A DNA stretch of 19,954 nt from Betaproteobacteria bacterium (GCA_005889025.1 VBCZ01000039.1:1-19954), one strand, 5' to 3'. Positions 1 through 7,838 are shown, counted from the stretch's first letter. Numbers and translations are program-made. The notes: generated by a model not told the origin, from the letters alone.

Positions 1-203
1 GCCGCAATTTCAGCCGGGCGTATCTGCATCACCTGCAGCGCGCCAACGAAATTCTCGGGGCGCGCCTCAACACCATCCACAACCTTCATTACTACCTCGG
101 CCTGATGAGCGGCCTGCGGCAGGCGATCCATCAAGACGCGCTGTCCGCGTACGTTGCGAGCTTCCACAAGGGTCGGACGGCGATGTCGAGCATGGTAGAA
201 TAA
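1..203 (+). CDS. tgt: Queuine tRNA-ribosyltransferase, C-terminal part (partial)
   Basis: The open frame runs from the window edge (codons start at base 3) to TAA at 201-203, giving 66 residues that begin RNFSRAYLHHLQRANEILGA. This matches the C-terminal part of bacterial Tgt, which swaps guanine for preQ1 at position 34 of GUN-anticodon tRNAs. The conserved stretch with LNTIHNL contains the histidine that, in the known family, completes the zinc site with three cysteines lying just upstream, outside the window. It ends with the short charged tail usual for the family. Tgt directly upstream of yajC-secD-secF is a common proteobacterial order, which supports the call. The 83 bp between this stop and yajC hold the yajC ribosome binding site but no clear terminator. 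Confidence 0.93.
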   Translation, partial: RNFSRAYLHHLQRANEILGARLNTIHNLHYYLGLMSGLRQAIHQDALSAYVASFHKGRTAMSSMVE

Positions 204-286
204 CCGGTTCGCTACTTGCCGGCAGAGCACGCTTTTTTCAGCGTACCAGCGCTCACCGGCACCCCATACGCAAGGAGGACCCGCTC

Positions 287-610
287 GTGTTCATCAGCCC
301 CGCTTATGCGCAGGCGACCGGCAGCGCGCCCGGCAGCGACCTGATGGCATTCCTGCCCATGGTCGCGATATTCGTCGTGTTTTATTTCCTCCTTATCCGC
401 CCGCAGCAAAAACGCGCCAAGGAGACCAAGGCGATGCTAAGCGCATTGCAAAAAGGCGACGAGGTCGTGACAGCGGGAGGCGTCGTCGGCAAGCTCAGCA
501 AGCTCAACGAAGCCTATGCAACGGTGGAAATCGCTCCCAACGTCGAGATTACCGTGCAACGAAGCGCGATCTCGCTGCTATTGCCGAAGGGCACGATCAA
601 GAGCCTATGA
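287..610 (+). CDS. yajC: Sec translocon accessory subunit YajC
   Basis: 107 residues, the normal size for YajC. A short N-terminal segment (MFISPAYAQA) precedes a single membrane helix at about residues 20-38, followed by the family-typical RPQQKRAKE and a small cytoplasmic domain with GDEVVTAGGVVGK. YajC associates with SecD and SecF in the inner membrane and helps SecYEG-dependent export. The start is GTG at 287; a strong AAGGAGGA sequence at 272-279 sits about eight bases upstream and decides it. The gene lies between tgt and secD, 60 bp before secD, so cotranscription with both is likely. Nothing looks broken. Confidence 0.95.
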   Translation: MFISPAYAQATGSAPGSDLMAFLPMVAIFVVFYFLLIRPQQKRAKETKAMLSALQKGDEVVTAGGVVGKLSKLNEAYATVEIAPNVEITVQRSAISLLLPKGTIKSL

Positions 611-670
611 CAGCCGTCGGACTCGAATGTCGGATGAGAATCGTTCCTTGACGCCGAGCGACGGATTCAG

Positions 671-2521
671 ATGAACCGCTATCCACTTTGGAAATATGTG
701 CTGATCGGCATTGCATTGGCCGTGGGCATTGTCTACACCCTGCCGAATTTTTTTCCGGAAGTTCCCGCAGTCCAGATTTCCACCAGCAGGGCCAGCATCA
801 AGATCGATGCATCGACGCTGCAGAAAGTCGAAGAGGCGCTCAAAGCGGCGAACATCGCCTTTCGAGGCGAATCGCTCGATCCAACCGGTATCAAGGTCCG
901 CTTCGATGATCTGGACACGCAGGTCAAGGCCAAGGACATTCTGCAGAAAACACTCGGCGACAACTACATTGTCGCCTTGAATCTGTTGTCGAGCACGCCG
1001 CGATGGCTCACGGCCATCGGAGCGCTGCCGATGTATCTCGGCCTCGACCTGCGCGGCGGAGTCCACTTCCTCCTGCAGGTCGACATGAAGGCGGCGCTGG
1101 ACAAGGCTGCCGACCGCTATCTGACTGACATTCGCTCGCTGCTGCGCGAAAAGAAGGTTCAATACGGGGGCATCGCACGCGAGGGCCAGAATGTCTCCAT
1201 CCGGTTTCGCGACGCGGGCGAGCGCGACAAGGCCAACAGCGAAATCCGCAACGCGTTCCCCGACTTGTTGCTCAACAGCGTCGACTCCGGCAACGACTTC
1301 AGGCTCATCGCGAGCCTCAAGCCGGAGGCGCAGAAACGCATTCAGGACGGCGCGGTGGCTCAGAACATCACGATTCTGCGCAACCGCGTCAACGAGCTCG
1401 GCGTCGCAGAACCGATCGTCCAGCAGCAAGGCGCGGATCGCGTGGTCGTTCAGCTGCCGGGAGTGCAGGACACCGCGCGCGCCAAGGACATCCTGGGTCG
1501 CACGGCGACGCTCGAGATACGCATGGTCAACGACGAGCCCGGTGCGCTCGAGCAGGCGGCGGCCGGACAGCCGGCGTTGGGCAGTGATCTGTTCACCGAG
1601 CGCAACGGCACGCCGGTACTGGTGCGGCGGCAGGTGGTGCTGACGGGAGATCGCATCAACGACGCGCAGCCCGGTTTCGACGGACGGACCAACGAGCCCG
1701 CGGTGCATGTCAACCTGGACGGCACGGGGGCGCGAATCTTCAAGGAGCTCACCCGCGATAACGTCGGCAAGCGCATGGCCATCGTCCTGGTCGAGAAGGG
1801 CAAGGCCGAGGTGATCACCGCGCCGGTGATCCGCGAGGAAATCGGAGGCGGCCGCGTTCAGATCAGCGGGCGGATGAACACCCGCGAGGCCAACGACATC
1901 GCGCTCCTCATGCGCGCCGGCGCGCTTGCGGCTCCCATGGAAATCGTCGAGGAGAGGACCGTCGGCCCGTCGCTCGCCGCCGAGAACATCCAGAAGGGAT
2001 TCAACTCGGTGCTCTACGGCGTCATCGTGCTCGCGCTCTTCATCATTTTGTATTACCAGCTCATGGGCGTGATCTCGGTCATATCGCTGGCGATCAATCT
2101 GCTGCTGCTGATCGCCATCCTTTCGATGCTGCAGGCGACGTTGACGCTCCCCGGCATCGCCGCGGTCGCGCTGACGCTCGGGATGGCCATCGACGCCAAC
2201 GTGCTCATCAACGAGCGCATACGCGAAGAGCTGCGCTGGGGCGATACCCCGCACGCCGCAATCCAGGCCGGATACGAGCGCGCATGGGGAACCATCCTCG
2301 ACTCGAATGTGACGACGCTCATCGCCGGAGTCGCGTTGCTGATATTCGGAAGTGGCCCGGTGCGCGGCTTCGCGGTCGTGCACTGCCTGGGAATAATGAC
2401 GTCGATGTTTTCAGCGGTTTTCATCTCGCGTGGCCTGGTCGCGATCATCTATGGCGGACGCAAGAAGCTCGAAAAAATCTCGATCGGGCAGGTTTGGAAG
2501 CCGACCCATGGCGCGGCGTAG
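671..2521 (+). CDS. secD: Protein translocase subunit SecD
   Basis: 616 residues, almost the length of E. coli SecD. One N-terminal membrane helix (about 8-25) is followed by a large periplasmic region with LGLDLRGG (123-130), and then by a C-terminal block of membrane helices containing the conserved DANVLINERIREE segment (aspartate near residue 508). SecD and SecF form an RND-like, proton-driven pair that pulls secreted proteins out on the periplasmic side. ATG at 671 has only a weak ribosome site, but the N-terminus fits the family. Odd feature: the last codons, for THGAA and the stop, lie inside a 13-bp inverted repeat (2502-2514/2524-2536) that opens a repeat cluster, so the extreme C-terminus is probably repeat-derived. 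The core protein is intact. Confidence 0.96.
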   Translation: MNRYPLWKYVLIGIALAVGIVYTLPNFFPEVPAVQISTSRASIKIDASTLQKVEEALKAANIAFRGESLDPTGIKVRFDDLDTQVKAKDILQKTLGDNYIVALNLLSSTPRWLTAIGALPMYLGLDLRGGVHFLLQVDMKAALDKAADRYLTDIRSLLREKKVQYGGIAREGQNVSIRFRDAGERDKANSEIRNAFPDLLLNSVDSGNDFRLIASLKPEAQKRIQDGAVAQNITILRNRVNELGVAEPIVQQQGADRVVVQLPGVQDTARAKDILGRTATLEIRMVNDEPGALEQAAAGQPALGSDLFTERNGTPVLVRRQVVLTGDRINDAQPGFDGRTNEPAVHVNLDGTGARIFKELTRDNVGKRMAIVLVEKGKAEVITAPVIREEIGGGRVQISGRMNTREANDIALLMRAGALAAPMEIVEERTVGPSLAAENIQKGFNSVLYGVIVLALFIILYYQLMGVISVISLAINLLLLIAILSMLQATLTLPGIAAVALTLGMAIDANVLINERIREELRWGDTPHAAIQAGYERAWGTILDSNVTTLIAGVALLIFGSGPVRGFAVVHCLGIMTSMFSAVFISRGLVAIIYGGRKKLEKISIGQVWKPTHGAA

Positions 2522-2536
2522 CGGCGCCATGGGTCG
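2502..2536. repeat. 13-bp perfect inverted repeat around the secD stop codon
   Basis: CGACCCATGGCGC (2502-2514) and its exact reverse complement GCGCCATGGGTCG (2524-2536) flank a nine-base loop that contains the secD TAG (2519-2521). There is no following T-run, so it does not look like a classic intrinsic terminator. Its right arm is part of the 60-bp-spaced direct repeat described separately. Confidence 0.85.
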
Positions 2537-2620
2537 TCCCCTCGAAAGCGGAGACCCATTGACCTACTGTGCGCCGCGTAGCGGCGCCATGGGTCGTCTC
2601 CGCGAAAGCGAGGACCCATT
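2511..2620. repeat. Two direct copies of a 50-bp palindromic repeat, 60 bp apart
   Basis: Bases 2511-2560 and 2571-2620 match at 45 of 50 positions. Each copy carries GCGTAGCGGCGCCATGGGTC and then an inner hairpin, ATGGGTC...GACCCAT (2529-2535/2553-2559 and 2589-2595/2613-2619) around a central CGAAAGCG. The second copy also has a perfect GCGCCGC/GCGGCGC pair (2571-2577/2581-2587). The structure resembles REP-type intergenic repeats. The first copy includes the secD stop codon. Confidence 0.8.
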
Positions 2621-2640
2621 GGCTTTCAATTTCCAACGAG

Positions 2641-2718
2641 ACTGGATTCCCGCTGGAGCCTGCCCCTTCGGCAGGCTCAGGGCAGGCTCTGAGCGTAGTC
2701 GAAGGGCGGGAATGACGG
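2641..2718. repeat. Nested REP-like element: one palindrome inside another
   Basis: The outer arms ATTCCCGC (2646-2653) and GCGGGAAT (2706-2713) are the halves of a REP-like motif (ACTGGATTCCCGC...GCGGGAATGACGG) of a type common in proteobacterial intergenic DNA. Between them lies a second palindrome: GAGCCTGCC/GGCAGGCTC (2656-2664/2670-2678) and CCCTTCG/CGAAGGG (2664-2670/2700-2706), resembling another widespread repeat with the core GGCAGGCTCAGG. One element therefore appears to have landed inside the other. Assignment to named families is from memory of such sequences; the inverted repeats themselves are read directly. Confidence 0.7.
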
Positions 2719-2802
2719 CAAGTCAGCGCATGAGCAGCAGTCACAAGATGTGTTGATGATCAGATACGCAACAACGGATCCAACGTAGATCGGGAAACGA
2801 CC

Positions 2803-3744
2803 ATGGAATTCTTCAGAATCCGCCGCGTCATCCCGTTCATGAAGCATGCGCTGGTGTTCAACATCATCTCGTTGGTCACCTTTCTGCTCGCCGTGCTGTT
2901 TCTCGCCACGCGTGGGCTCAATCTCGGCGTGGACTTCCGTGGCGGGACGGTGATCGAGATCGCATACAGCCATCCGGCGGATCTGACCCGCGTACGTGCG
3001 GTCATCGACAAGATGAACCTCGGAGAGTTTGCGGTGCAGAGCTTCGGCAGCGCCAACAGCGCGCTGATCCGGCTGCCGCTCAAGGAAGGGCTTTCGAGCG
3101 CGCAGCTTTCCGAGCGGGTAATGACGGAGCTCAAGGCTGACGACCCGGCAGTCACGCAGCAGCGCGTCGAGTTCGTCGGTCCGCAAGTCGGCAAGGAGCT
3201 CTACGAAAACGGTGCCCTGGCATTGCTCCTAGTGAGCATCGGGATCGTCGCCTACCTGGCGTTTCGATTCGAATGGCGCTTTGCGGTTTCGGCGATCGCA
3301 GCGAATCTGCACGATATCGTGATCATTCTCGGCTTCTTCGCGTTTTTCCAGTGGGAGTTCTCGCTTCCGGTGCTCGCGGCCGTGCTCGCGGTGCTGGGAT
3401 ATTCAGTGAACGAATCGGTGGTGATCGCCGACCGGATCCGGGAAAACTTCCGCAAGATGCGCAAGGCGAGCGTTCCCGAGGTCATCAACAGCGCGATCAC
3501 CAGCACGTTGTCGCGCACGATCATCACCCACGGCTGCACGTTGACGATGGTGCTCTCCATCCTCTTCTTCGGCGGAGAAACGCTCCACTATTTCGCGCTC
3601 GCGCTGGCGATCGGCATCTGTTTCGGCATCTATTCCTCGGCTCTGGTGATGGCCGCGCTGGTGATGTGGCTCGGCGTCTCGCGAGAAGACCTTGTCAGAC
3701 CCGAGAAGCGCACCGGTTCGGCGACAGAAAAAATACTTCCCTGA
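2803..3744 (+). CDS. secF: Protein translocase subunit SecF
   Basis: 313 residues, the usual SecF length. The first membrane helix (about 17-36) leads into LGVDFRGGT (41-49), the conserved start of the periplasmic domain. The C-terminal half has five hydrophobic segments and the family signature GYSVNESVVIADRIREN. It partners SecD and YajC in the inner membrane to complete export through SecYEG. ATG at 2803 is the first sensible start; only a weak purine stretch (GGGAAACGA) precedes it. In most proteobacteria secF follows secD by a few bases, but here 281 bp of repeats intervene, so coupling to secD translation is unlikely and transcript processing or attenuation is possible. The protein itself appears complete. 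Confidence 0.96.
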   Translation: MEFFRIRRVIPFMKHALVFNIISLVTFLLAVLFLATRGLNLGVDFRGGTVIEIAYSHPADLTRVRAVIDKMNLGEFAVQSFGSANSALIRLPLKEGLSSAQLSERVMTELKADDPAVTQQRVEFVGPQVGKELYENGALALLLVSIGIVAYLAFRFEWRFAVSAIAANLHDIVIILGFFAFFQWEFSLPVLAAVLAVLGYSVNESVVIADRIRENFRKMRKASVPEVINSAITSTLSRTIITHGCTLTMVLSILFFGGETLHYFALALAIGICFGIYSSALVMAALVMWLGVSREDLVRPEKRTGSATEKILP

Positions 3745-3788
3745 TCAGTGGAGCAGCGACCCAGGGAACCGAAGCGTCGTCCGGCGTC

Positions 3789-4499
3789 ATGCTGACCACG
3801 CTTCTTTATTCCATCTTCGCGCTCGACCAGACGCTCTCTGCGCTGGCAGCGCAACACGCCGGGCTGATGTTCACGGCGCTGTTCCTGGTGATTTTCGCGG
3901 AGACCGGCCTGGTCGTCTTTCCGCTGCTTCCCGGCGATTCGCTGCTGTTCGTCGCGGGCGCGGTGGTCGCCGCAAGCGGAGTCAACGTGCATCTGCTCGT
4001 GCTCACGCTATTTGTCGCCGCGGTGCTGGGCGACTCGGTCAATTACAGCATCGGCCACTTCATCGGCCCCAGGGCGTTCAGACCGCACGAAACGAAGCTG
4101 GGGCGCTGGCTCAAGCCCGAGTATCTCGATCGCACGCATCGCTTCTACGAGAAATACGGCGGCTTCACCATCATCATCGGGCGATTCGTGCCTATCGTGC
4201 GGACGTTCGCTCCGTTCCTCGCCGGCGTTGGCGCGATGACCTACCGAAAATTTCTCGCGTACAACATGATCGGCGCAGCCGCTTGGGTGGCCATGCTCGT
4301 TTACGCGGGTTATCTCTTCGGCAACATTCCATGGGTCAAGGACAACCTTGCATATATCGTGGTGGCCATCGTCATCGTTTCCATCCTGCCCATGGCGGCG
4401 CAGTTCCTTCGCGAACGCCGGGCGCGCAATCGCGCTGCCAGGCAGAGTCTCCCACCGGATCGAGTGAAAAACCCCGCGGCGGACGACGCGCGCGACTAG
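3789..4499 (+). CDS. DedA-family inner membrane protein
   Basis: 236 residues with several membrane segments (about 26-62, 67-90, 140-175 and 185-205). It carries the residues typical of DedA/VTT proteins: an acidic pair, E38 and D50, in FAETGLVVFPLLPGDS, and an arginine pair, R132 and R138, in GRFVPIVRTFAPF. E. coli relatives YqjA and YghB use equivalent residues for proton-coupled function, and members of the superfamily move phospholipids or undecaprenyl phosphate across the membrane; the substrate here cannot be told. The frame is open far upstream, but ATG at 3789 is the only suitable start that places E38 and D50 at family positions. It begins 44 bp after secF and may share its transcript. 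The tail after residue 205 is basic and cytoplasmic. Confidence 0.9.
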   Translation: MLTTLLYSIFALDQTLSALAAQHAGLMFTALFLVIFAETGLVVFPLLPGDSLLFVAGAVVAASGVNVHLLVLTLFVAAVLGDSVNYSIGHFIGPRAFRPHETKLGRWLKPEYLDRTHRFYEKYGGFTIIIGRFVPIVRTFAPFLAGVGAMTYRKFLAYNMIGAAAWVAMLVYAGYLFGNIPWVKDNLAYIVVAIVIVSILPMAAQFLRERRARNRAARQSLPPDRVKNPAADDARD

Positions 4500-4659
4500 T
4501 AGGCTGTGACAGTTGAATCAGCAGCCAGTATCGCGCCGCGATCGCTGGTTGCAGCTAGGCGCGAGGAGGAAGCATAGTCAACACTATGGTGACGACGAGC
4601 AACAACGCTGCGGCCGGCGAGGGCAAGCGAGACGCTAGCTATTTGACTGTTACAGTCCA
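4500..4659. repeat. Repeat-like spacer with imperfect terminal inverted repeats between DedA and purB
   Basis: This 160-bp spacer lies between two convergent stop codons. CTGTGACAGT (4504-4513) near the left end and ACTGTTACAG (4646-4655) near the right end are inverted copies matching at 9 of 10 positions, and the similarity continues inward. The right end is itself a palindrome (GACTGT-T-ACAGTC, 4645-4657). A further hairpin, CATAGT-CAAC-ACTATG (4573-4588), lies in the middle. No coding frame is apparent. It could be a small non-autonomous dispersed element or a structured 3' region shared by both genes; no clear target duplication was found. Confidence 0.5.
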
Positions 4660-6042
4660 CTAAACGCGTTTCGCGAGCTCGGCGGCCTTGCCGATGTAAT
4701 TTGCCGGCGTCAATGCCTTGAGCCTCGCTTTTTCATCCGCCGGCAGGGCGAGGGCATCGATAAAGGCGTGCAGCGATTCGCGGGTGATCCCGGACTTGCC
4801 TCGCGTAAGCGCCTTGAGCTGCTCGTAGGGGTTGGGAACGCCGAAACGCCGCATCACCGTCTGGATAGGCTCTGCGAGGACTTCCCAATTGGCGTCGAGA
4901 TCCGCAGCGAGCCTGGCGGGATCCGCCGCGAGCCGCGACAGGCCTTGTCTGCAGGCGACGTAACCCAGCAGGGCGTAACCCAGGGCAACGCCCATGTTAC
5001 GCAACACCGTCGAATCGGTCAGGTCGCGCTGCCAGCGCGAGATCGGCAGCTTGTCCGCAAGATGGCGCAAGAGCGCGTTGGCAAGACCGAGATTTCCCTC
5101 CGAATTCTCGAAGTCGATCGGGTTGATCTTGTGCGGCATGGTCGACGATCCGACCTCGCCCTCGCTGATCTTCTGCCGAAAATATCCGAGCGAAACATAC
5201 CCCCAGATGTCGCGGTCGAGGTCGATGACGATCGTGTTCACGCGCGCAAGAGCGTCGAACAGCGCCGCCATGCCATCGTGCGGCTCGATCTGCGTAGTGA
5301 ACGCGTTGAACTCGAGCCCGAGCTTGCCGACCACGCGCTTCGCCAACGACTCCCAGTCCACGCTCGGATAGGCGGCCAGATGCGCGTTGTAGTTGCCGAC
5401 CGCGCCGTTGATCTTTCCGGGTATCGGCATCGCCGCAAATACGGACGTCGCGCGCTCCAGACGGGCAACCGTGTTGGCGATTTCCTTCCCGAGCGTCGTC
5501 GGCGTAGCGGGCTGGCCATGCGTCCGCGCAAGCATCGGCAGCTCGGCGTGCGCGCGAGCGAGCTTACGCAGGTCGTCGCAAAGCGAATTGAGCGCCGGCA
5601 GCAGCACGTTTTGGCGTGCGCCGCTCAGCATCAAGCCATGCGCGAGATTGTTGATGTCTTCCGACGTGCATGCGAAATGGATGAATTCCGCCACGTCCGC
5701 GATTTCCGGAACCGGTGAAAGGCGCTCCTTGAGCCAATATTCAATCGCCTTGACGTCATGATTCGTCGTGCGCTCGATGGCCTTGATGCGCTCGGCGTCG
5801 CCGATGCCGAAATTACCATATGCGTCGTCGAGCGCTTTCCGAGCCGCGGATGCGAACGGCGCGATCTCGGTGATTCCGGGCTCGTCGGCAAGAGCGTCGA
5901 GCCAGGCGAGCTCGACCCGGACGCGCTCGCGCATCAAGCCGTACTCGCTGAAATACTCGGATAGCTGCGCGACCTTGGTTCGATAGCGCCCGTCGAGAGG
6001 AGAGAGCGCGGTCAGCGAATTAAGCGCGTCGGGGTTCGCCAT
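4660..6042 (-). CDS. purB: Adenylosuccinate lyase
   Basis: 460 residues from ATG at 6042, close to the 456 of E. coli PurB, to which it is very similar throughout. It catalyses two steps of purine synthesis: release of fumarate from SAICAR and from adenylosuccinate. Visible landmarks are SPLDGRY near the start, TSEDINNL (127-134), THGQPAT with the likely catalytic acid H175, and the fumarase-superfamily loop GSSTMPHKINPIDFENSEG (from about 298) bearing the catalytic serine. An upstream GTG at 6072 would add ten residues, but the family begins near MANPDALNSLTALSPLDGRY, so the ATG is preferred. It is convergent with the DedA gene and divergent from the GST gene, and seems to be a single-gene unit. 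Confidence 0.96.
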   Translation of the reverse strand: MANPDALNSLTALSPLDGRYRTKVAQLSEYFSEYGLMRERVRVELAWLDALADEPGITEIAPFASAARKALDDAYGNFGIGDAERIKAIERTTNHDVKAIEYWLKERLSPVPEIADVAEFIHFACTSEDINNLAHGLMLSGARQNVLLPALNSLCDDLRKLARAHAELPMLARTHGQPATPTTLGKEIANTVARLERATSVFAAMPIPGKINGAVGNYNAHLAAYPSVDWESLAKRVVGKLGLEFNAFTTQIEPHDGMAALFDALARVNTIVIDLDRDIWGYVSLGYFRQKISEGEVGSSTMPHKINPIDFENSEGNLGLANALLRHLADKLPISRWQRDLTDSTVLRNMGVALGYALLGYVACRQGLSRLAADPARLAADLDANWEVLAEPIQTVMRRFGVPNPYEQLKALTRGKSGITRESLHAFIDALALPADEKARLKALTPANYIGKAAELAKRV

Positions 6043-6130
6043 GGTGGGCGCGTCGCAAGGCGCAATGTGCACGCCGGCCAGTGGAGTCTATCACAATGCT
6101 ACGTGTGCACCGTTCGCGTGCGTCGAATGT

Positions 6131-6136
6131 TATAAT
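6131..6136 (+). promoter_or_regulatory. Candidate -10 box upstream of the GST gene
   Basis: A perfect TATAAT lies in the purB-GST divergent gap, about 93 bp before the GST start. No good -35 hexamer is seen 16-18 bases upstream (the region reads CACCGTT), so this is only a candidate. The overlapping reverse strand also reads TATAAC, so divergent use towards purB is possible. Confidence 0.35.
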
Positions 6137-6228
6137 CCACATCAAATATCTCGTCTTGTTTCTCGTTTCCCGGTGACGTTTCGCCTCTCCGATCGCAAGC
6201 GCACCACCGCCATTATTTTCGGATCGCC

Positions 6229-6843
6229 GTGAAGCTCATCGCATCGCTCACGAGCCCCTATGCGCGCAAGGTCCGGATCGCGCTCGCCGAGAAAAAAATA
6301 GATTGCGAGCTCGTGAACGACTCGCCATGGGAAGCGACTACCGGCGTCACGGCCCACAACCCCTTGGGCAAGGTTCCTGTGCTGCTGCTCGATGATGGCA
6401 CATCGCTCTACGATTCGCGCGTGATCGTCGAATACCTCGACACGGTCAGTCCCGTATCGCGTCTGATTCCGGAGCCAAGCCGTCAACGCATCGCGGTCAA
6501 GCGCTGGGAAGCGTTGGCCGACGGCATTTGCGACGCCGCGGCCGCGATCGTGCTCGAGCGCAGGCGTCCCGCCATGCAGCAAAGCACGGAATGGATCGAC
6601 CGGCAACGGGGCAAGATCGAGCGCAGCGTGAGGGAGCTTGCGAGCGAGCTCGACGACAAGCCGTGGTGCAACGGAGAAGCGTATACGCTGGCGGACATTG
6701 CCGCCGGCTGCGCGCTGGCGTATCTCGACTTGCGCCATCCTGATGTCGGCTGGCGAAGCGGGTACCCGAACCTTCTGAAGCTTGCCGACAAGCTGGCCAA
6801 GCGCCCATCGTTCCAGGATTCAGCACCGCCTGCTTCCGTCTAG
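6229..6843 (+). CDS. Glutathione S-transferase, YibF-like
   Basis: 204 residues with the two-domain GST layout. The N-terminal thioredoxin-like domain (about 1-80) starts MKLIASLTSPYARKVRIAL, with S9 placed where the catalytic or glutathione-contacting residue lies, then NPLGKVPVL with the cis-proline and DSRVIVEYL. The helical C-terminal domain follows (about 90-195), with LADIAAGCALAYLDLR. It closely resembles E. coli YibF in length and motifs, including GVTAHNPLGKVPVL and EALADGICDA. Such enzymes conjugate or reduce electrophiles with glutathione; the natural substrate is unknown. The start is GTG at 6229 with a poor ribosome site, chosen because the next residues are the invariant family N-terminus. 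Its stop lies two bases from the stop of the convergent downstream gene. Confidence 0.9.
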   Translation: MKLIASLTSPYARKVRIALAEKKIDCELVNDSPWEATTGVTAHNPLGKVPVLLLDDGTSLYDSRVIVEYLDTVSPVSRLIPEPSRQRIAVKRWEALADGICDAAAAIVLERRRPAMQQSTEWIDRQRGKIERSVRELASELDDKPWCNGEAYTLADIAAGCALAYLDLRHPDVGWRSGYPNLLKLADKLAKRPSFQDSAPPASV

Positions 6844-6845
6844 GA

Positions 6846-7838
6846 CTAGCGCCTGGGCAACTGGGCGAAGACGATTGCGGCCACACCCAATGACGCGAGC
6901 GAGTTCACTGGATCACGCGATTGGCACGGGCCAGAATCGATGACAAGCTCGAACGTGGTCGGCTGCTCGATCGGCAAATCGCCTGGATTGGCACCCTTCA
7001 GGATTTTGTCCACATAAATTGCCGCGCGCCGGTACAAATCCGGATAGGACGGCCCGTAGGCCAAAAGCCCGCCGACATCCGCGTACTCGGCCGAGCCATA
7101 GATCGCCGGCAGTTTATGCTTGAGCGCTAGGTCGGCGATTCTTTTGCGCTCTGCATAAACGAGCGGGCCATTGACCACAACGACGGCGTCAACTCGCTCG
7201 CGCGTCATCGCTGAAAACGCGTCCGTCAGCTCCACCGCGTCCCTGAAACCAACGCTTTGAAACGCAACTCTCGCTCGCGCGGCAGCGCCGTCGAGTTCCC
7301 TCACGGAGGCGCTCGATGGGTAGTCTGACTGCCAAAGTACCGCCAGCCGGGAACTCTTGGGAGCGACCTCCCTCAACAGCTCGAAGCGCTTCACCATGAG
7401 GTCCGAGGAAAGGGATGCCACGCCGGTTACATTGCCCCCGGGCCGCGCAAGGCTGGTGGCCAAGCCCCTGCTTACCTGGTCCCCTCCGCTCGCCATGACG
7501 ATGGGAATCTTGCGGGTAGCGTGCTCGGCAGCAAGCGCGGCAGCGCTGCCGCTAGTGACGATCACGGCGACCTTCAGCTGAACCAACTCCTGCGCCAAGG
7601 CGGGGAGAGCATCGAGTTTTTCTTTCGCGTAGCGCTGTTCAAAACGCACGTTGCGGCCCTCGACATAGCCGAGTTCGCGAAGCTTCTGCCGAAACGCATC
7701 CCACCACTCCCTCCGATCACCTGCGTCGAGCAGTCCGATGACGATAACCCTGGCGCCGGACTGCGCATTTAACGCGGAGGTCTGAAGAAGCACAAGCGCG
7801 AAAGCAACAATCTCGCGAAGAGCCTGCCTGCGTTTCAT
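6846..7838 (-). CDS. TrpX-type ABC solute-binding protein with frameshifted C-terminus
   Basis: 330 residues in the ABC_sub_bind (TrpX/YtfQ-like) family of periplasmic binding proteins. An N-terminal signal (about 1-25, cleavage likely near LNA-QS) is followed by two lobes; ELGYVEGRNVRFEQRYA, GGDQVSRGLATSLARPGGNVTG and PTTFELVI are typical family phrases. ATG at 7836-7838 has a GAGGTG ribosome site. The family normally ends about 25-30 residues after FELVI with a peptide like SILARANRVIQ. Here codons after I300 run in a different frame (DSGPCQSR...), while the expected ending is readable in another frame at 6940-6905, with its own TGA at 6907-6905. A deletion of roughly 44 bp explains this, so the last 30 residues are novel and the protein may be impaired. 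No permease or ATPase gene is adjacent; it follows acs by 58 bp on the same strand. Confidence 0.85.
   Translation of the reverse strand: MKRRQALREIVAFALVLLQTSALNAQSGARVIVIGLLDAGDRREWWDAFRQKLRELGYVEGRNVRFEQRYAKEKLDALPALAQELVQLKVAVIVTSGSAAALAAEHATRKIPIVMASGGDQVSRGLATSLARPGGNVTGVASLSSDLMVKRFELLREVAPKSSRLAVLWQSDYPSSASVRELDGAAARARVAFQSVGFRDAVELTDAFSAMTRERVDAVVVVNGPLVYAERKRIADLALKHKLPAIYGSAEYADVGGLLAYGPSYPDLYRRAAIYVDKILKGANPGDLPIEQPTTFELVIDSGPCQSRDPVNSLASLGVAAIVFAQLPRR

Noticed and set aside
605..2383. Long open frame (592 codons) on the minus strand opposite secD
   Set aside because: It is antisense to an intact, highly conserved secD. Its translation is rich in Arg, Asp, His and Gln with no family resemblance, which is typical of a GC-rich shadow frame.
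2511..2620. CRISPR-like direct repeats
   Set aside because: There are only two copies, they are palindromic throughout, the intervening spacer is only 10 bp, and no cas genes are nearby.
3273..3788. Upstream extension of the DedA frame overlapping secF
   Set aside because: It lies inside secF and reads as Arg/Gly-rich noise; DedA homology begins only at the ATG at 3789.
6043..6072. Ten extra N-terminal codons for PurB from a GTG
   Set aside because: The family N-terminus fits the ATG at 6042, and the GTG has no ribosome site.
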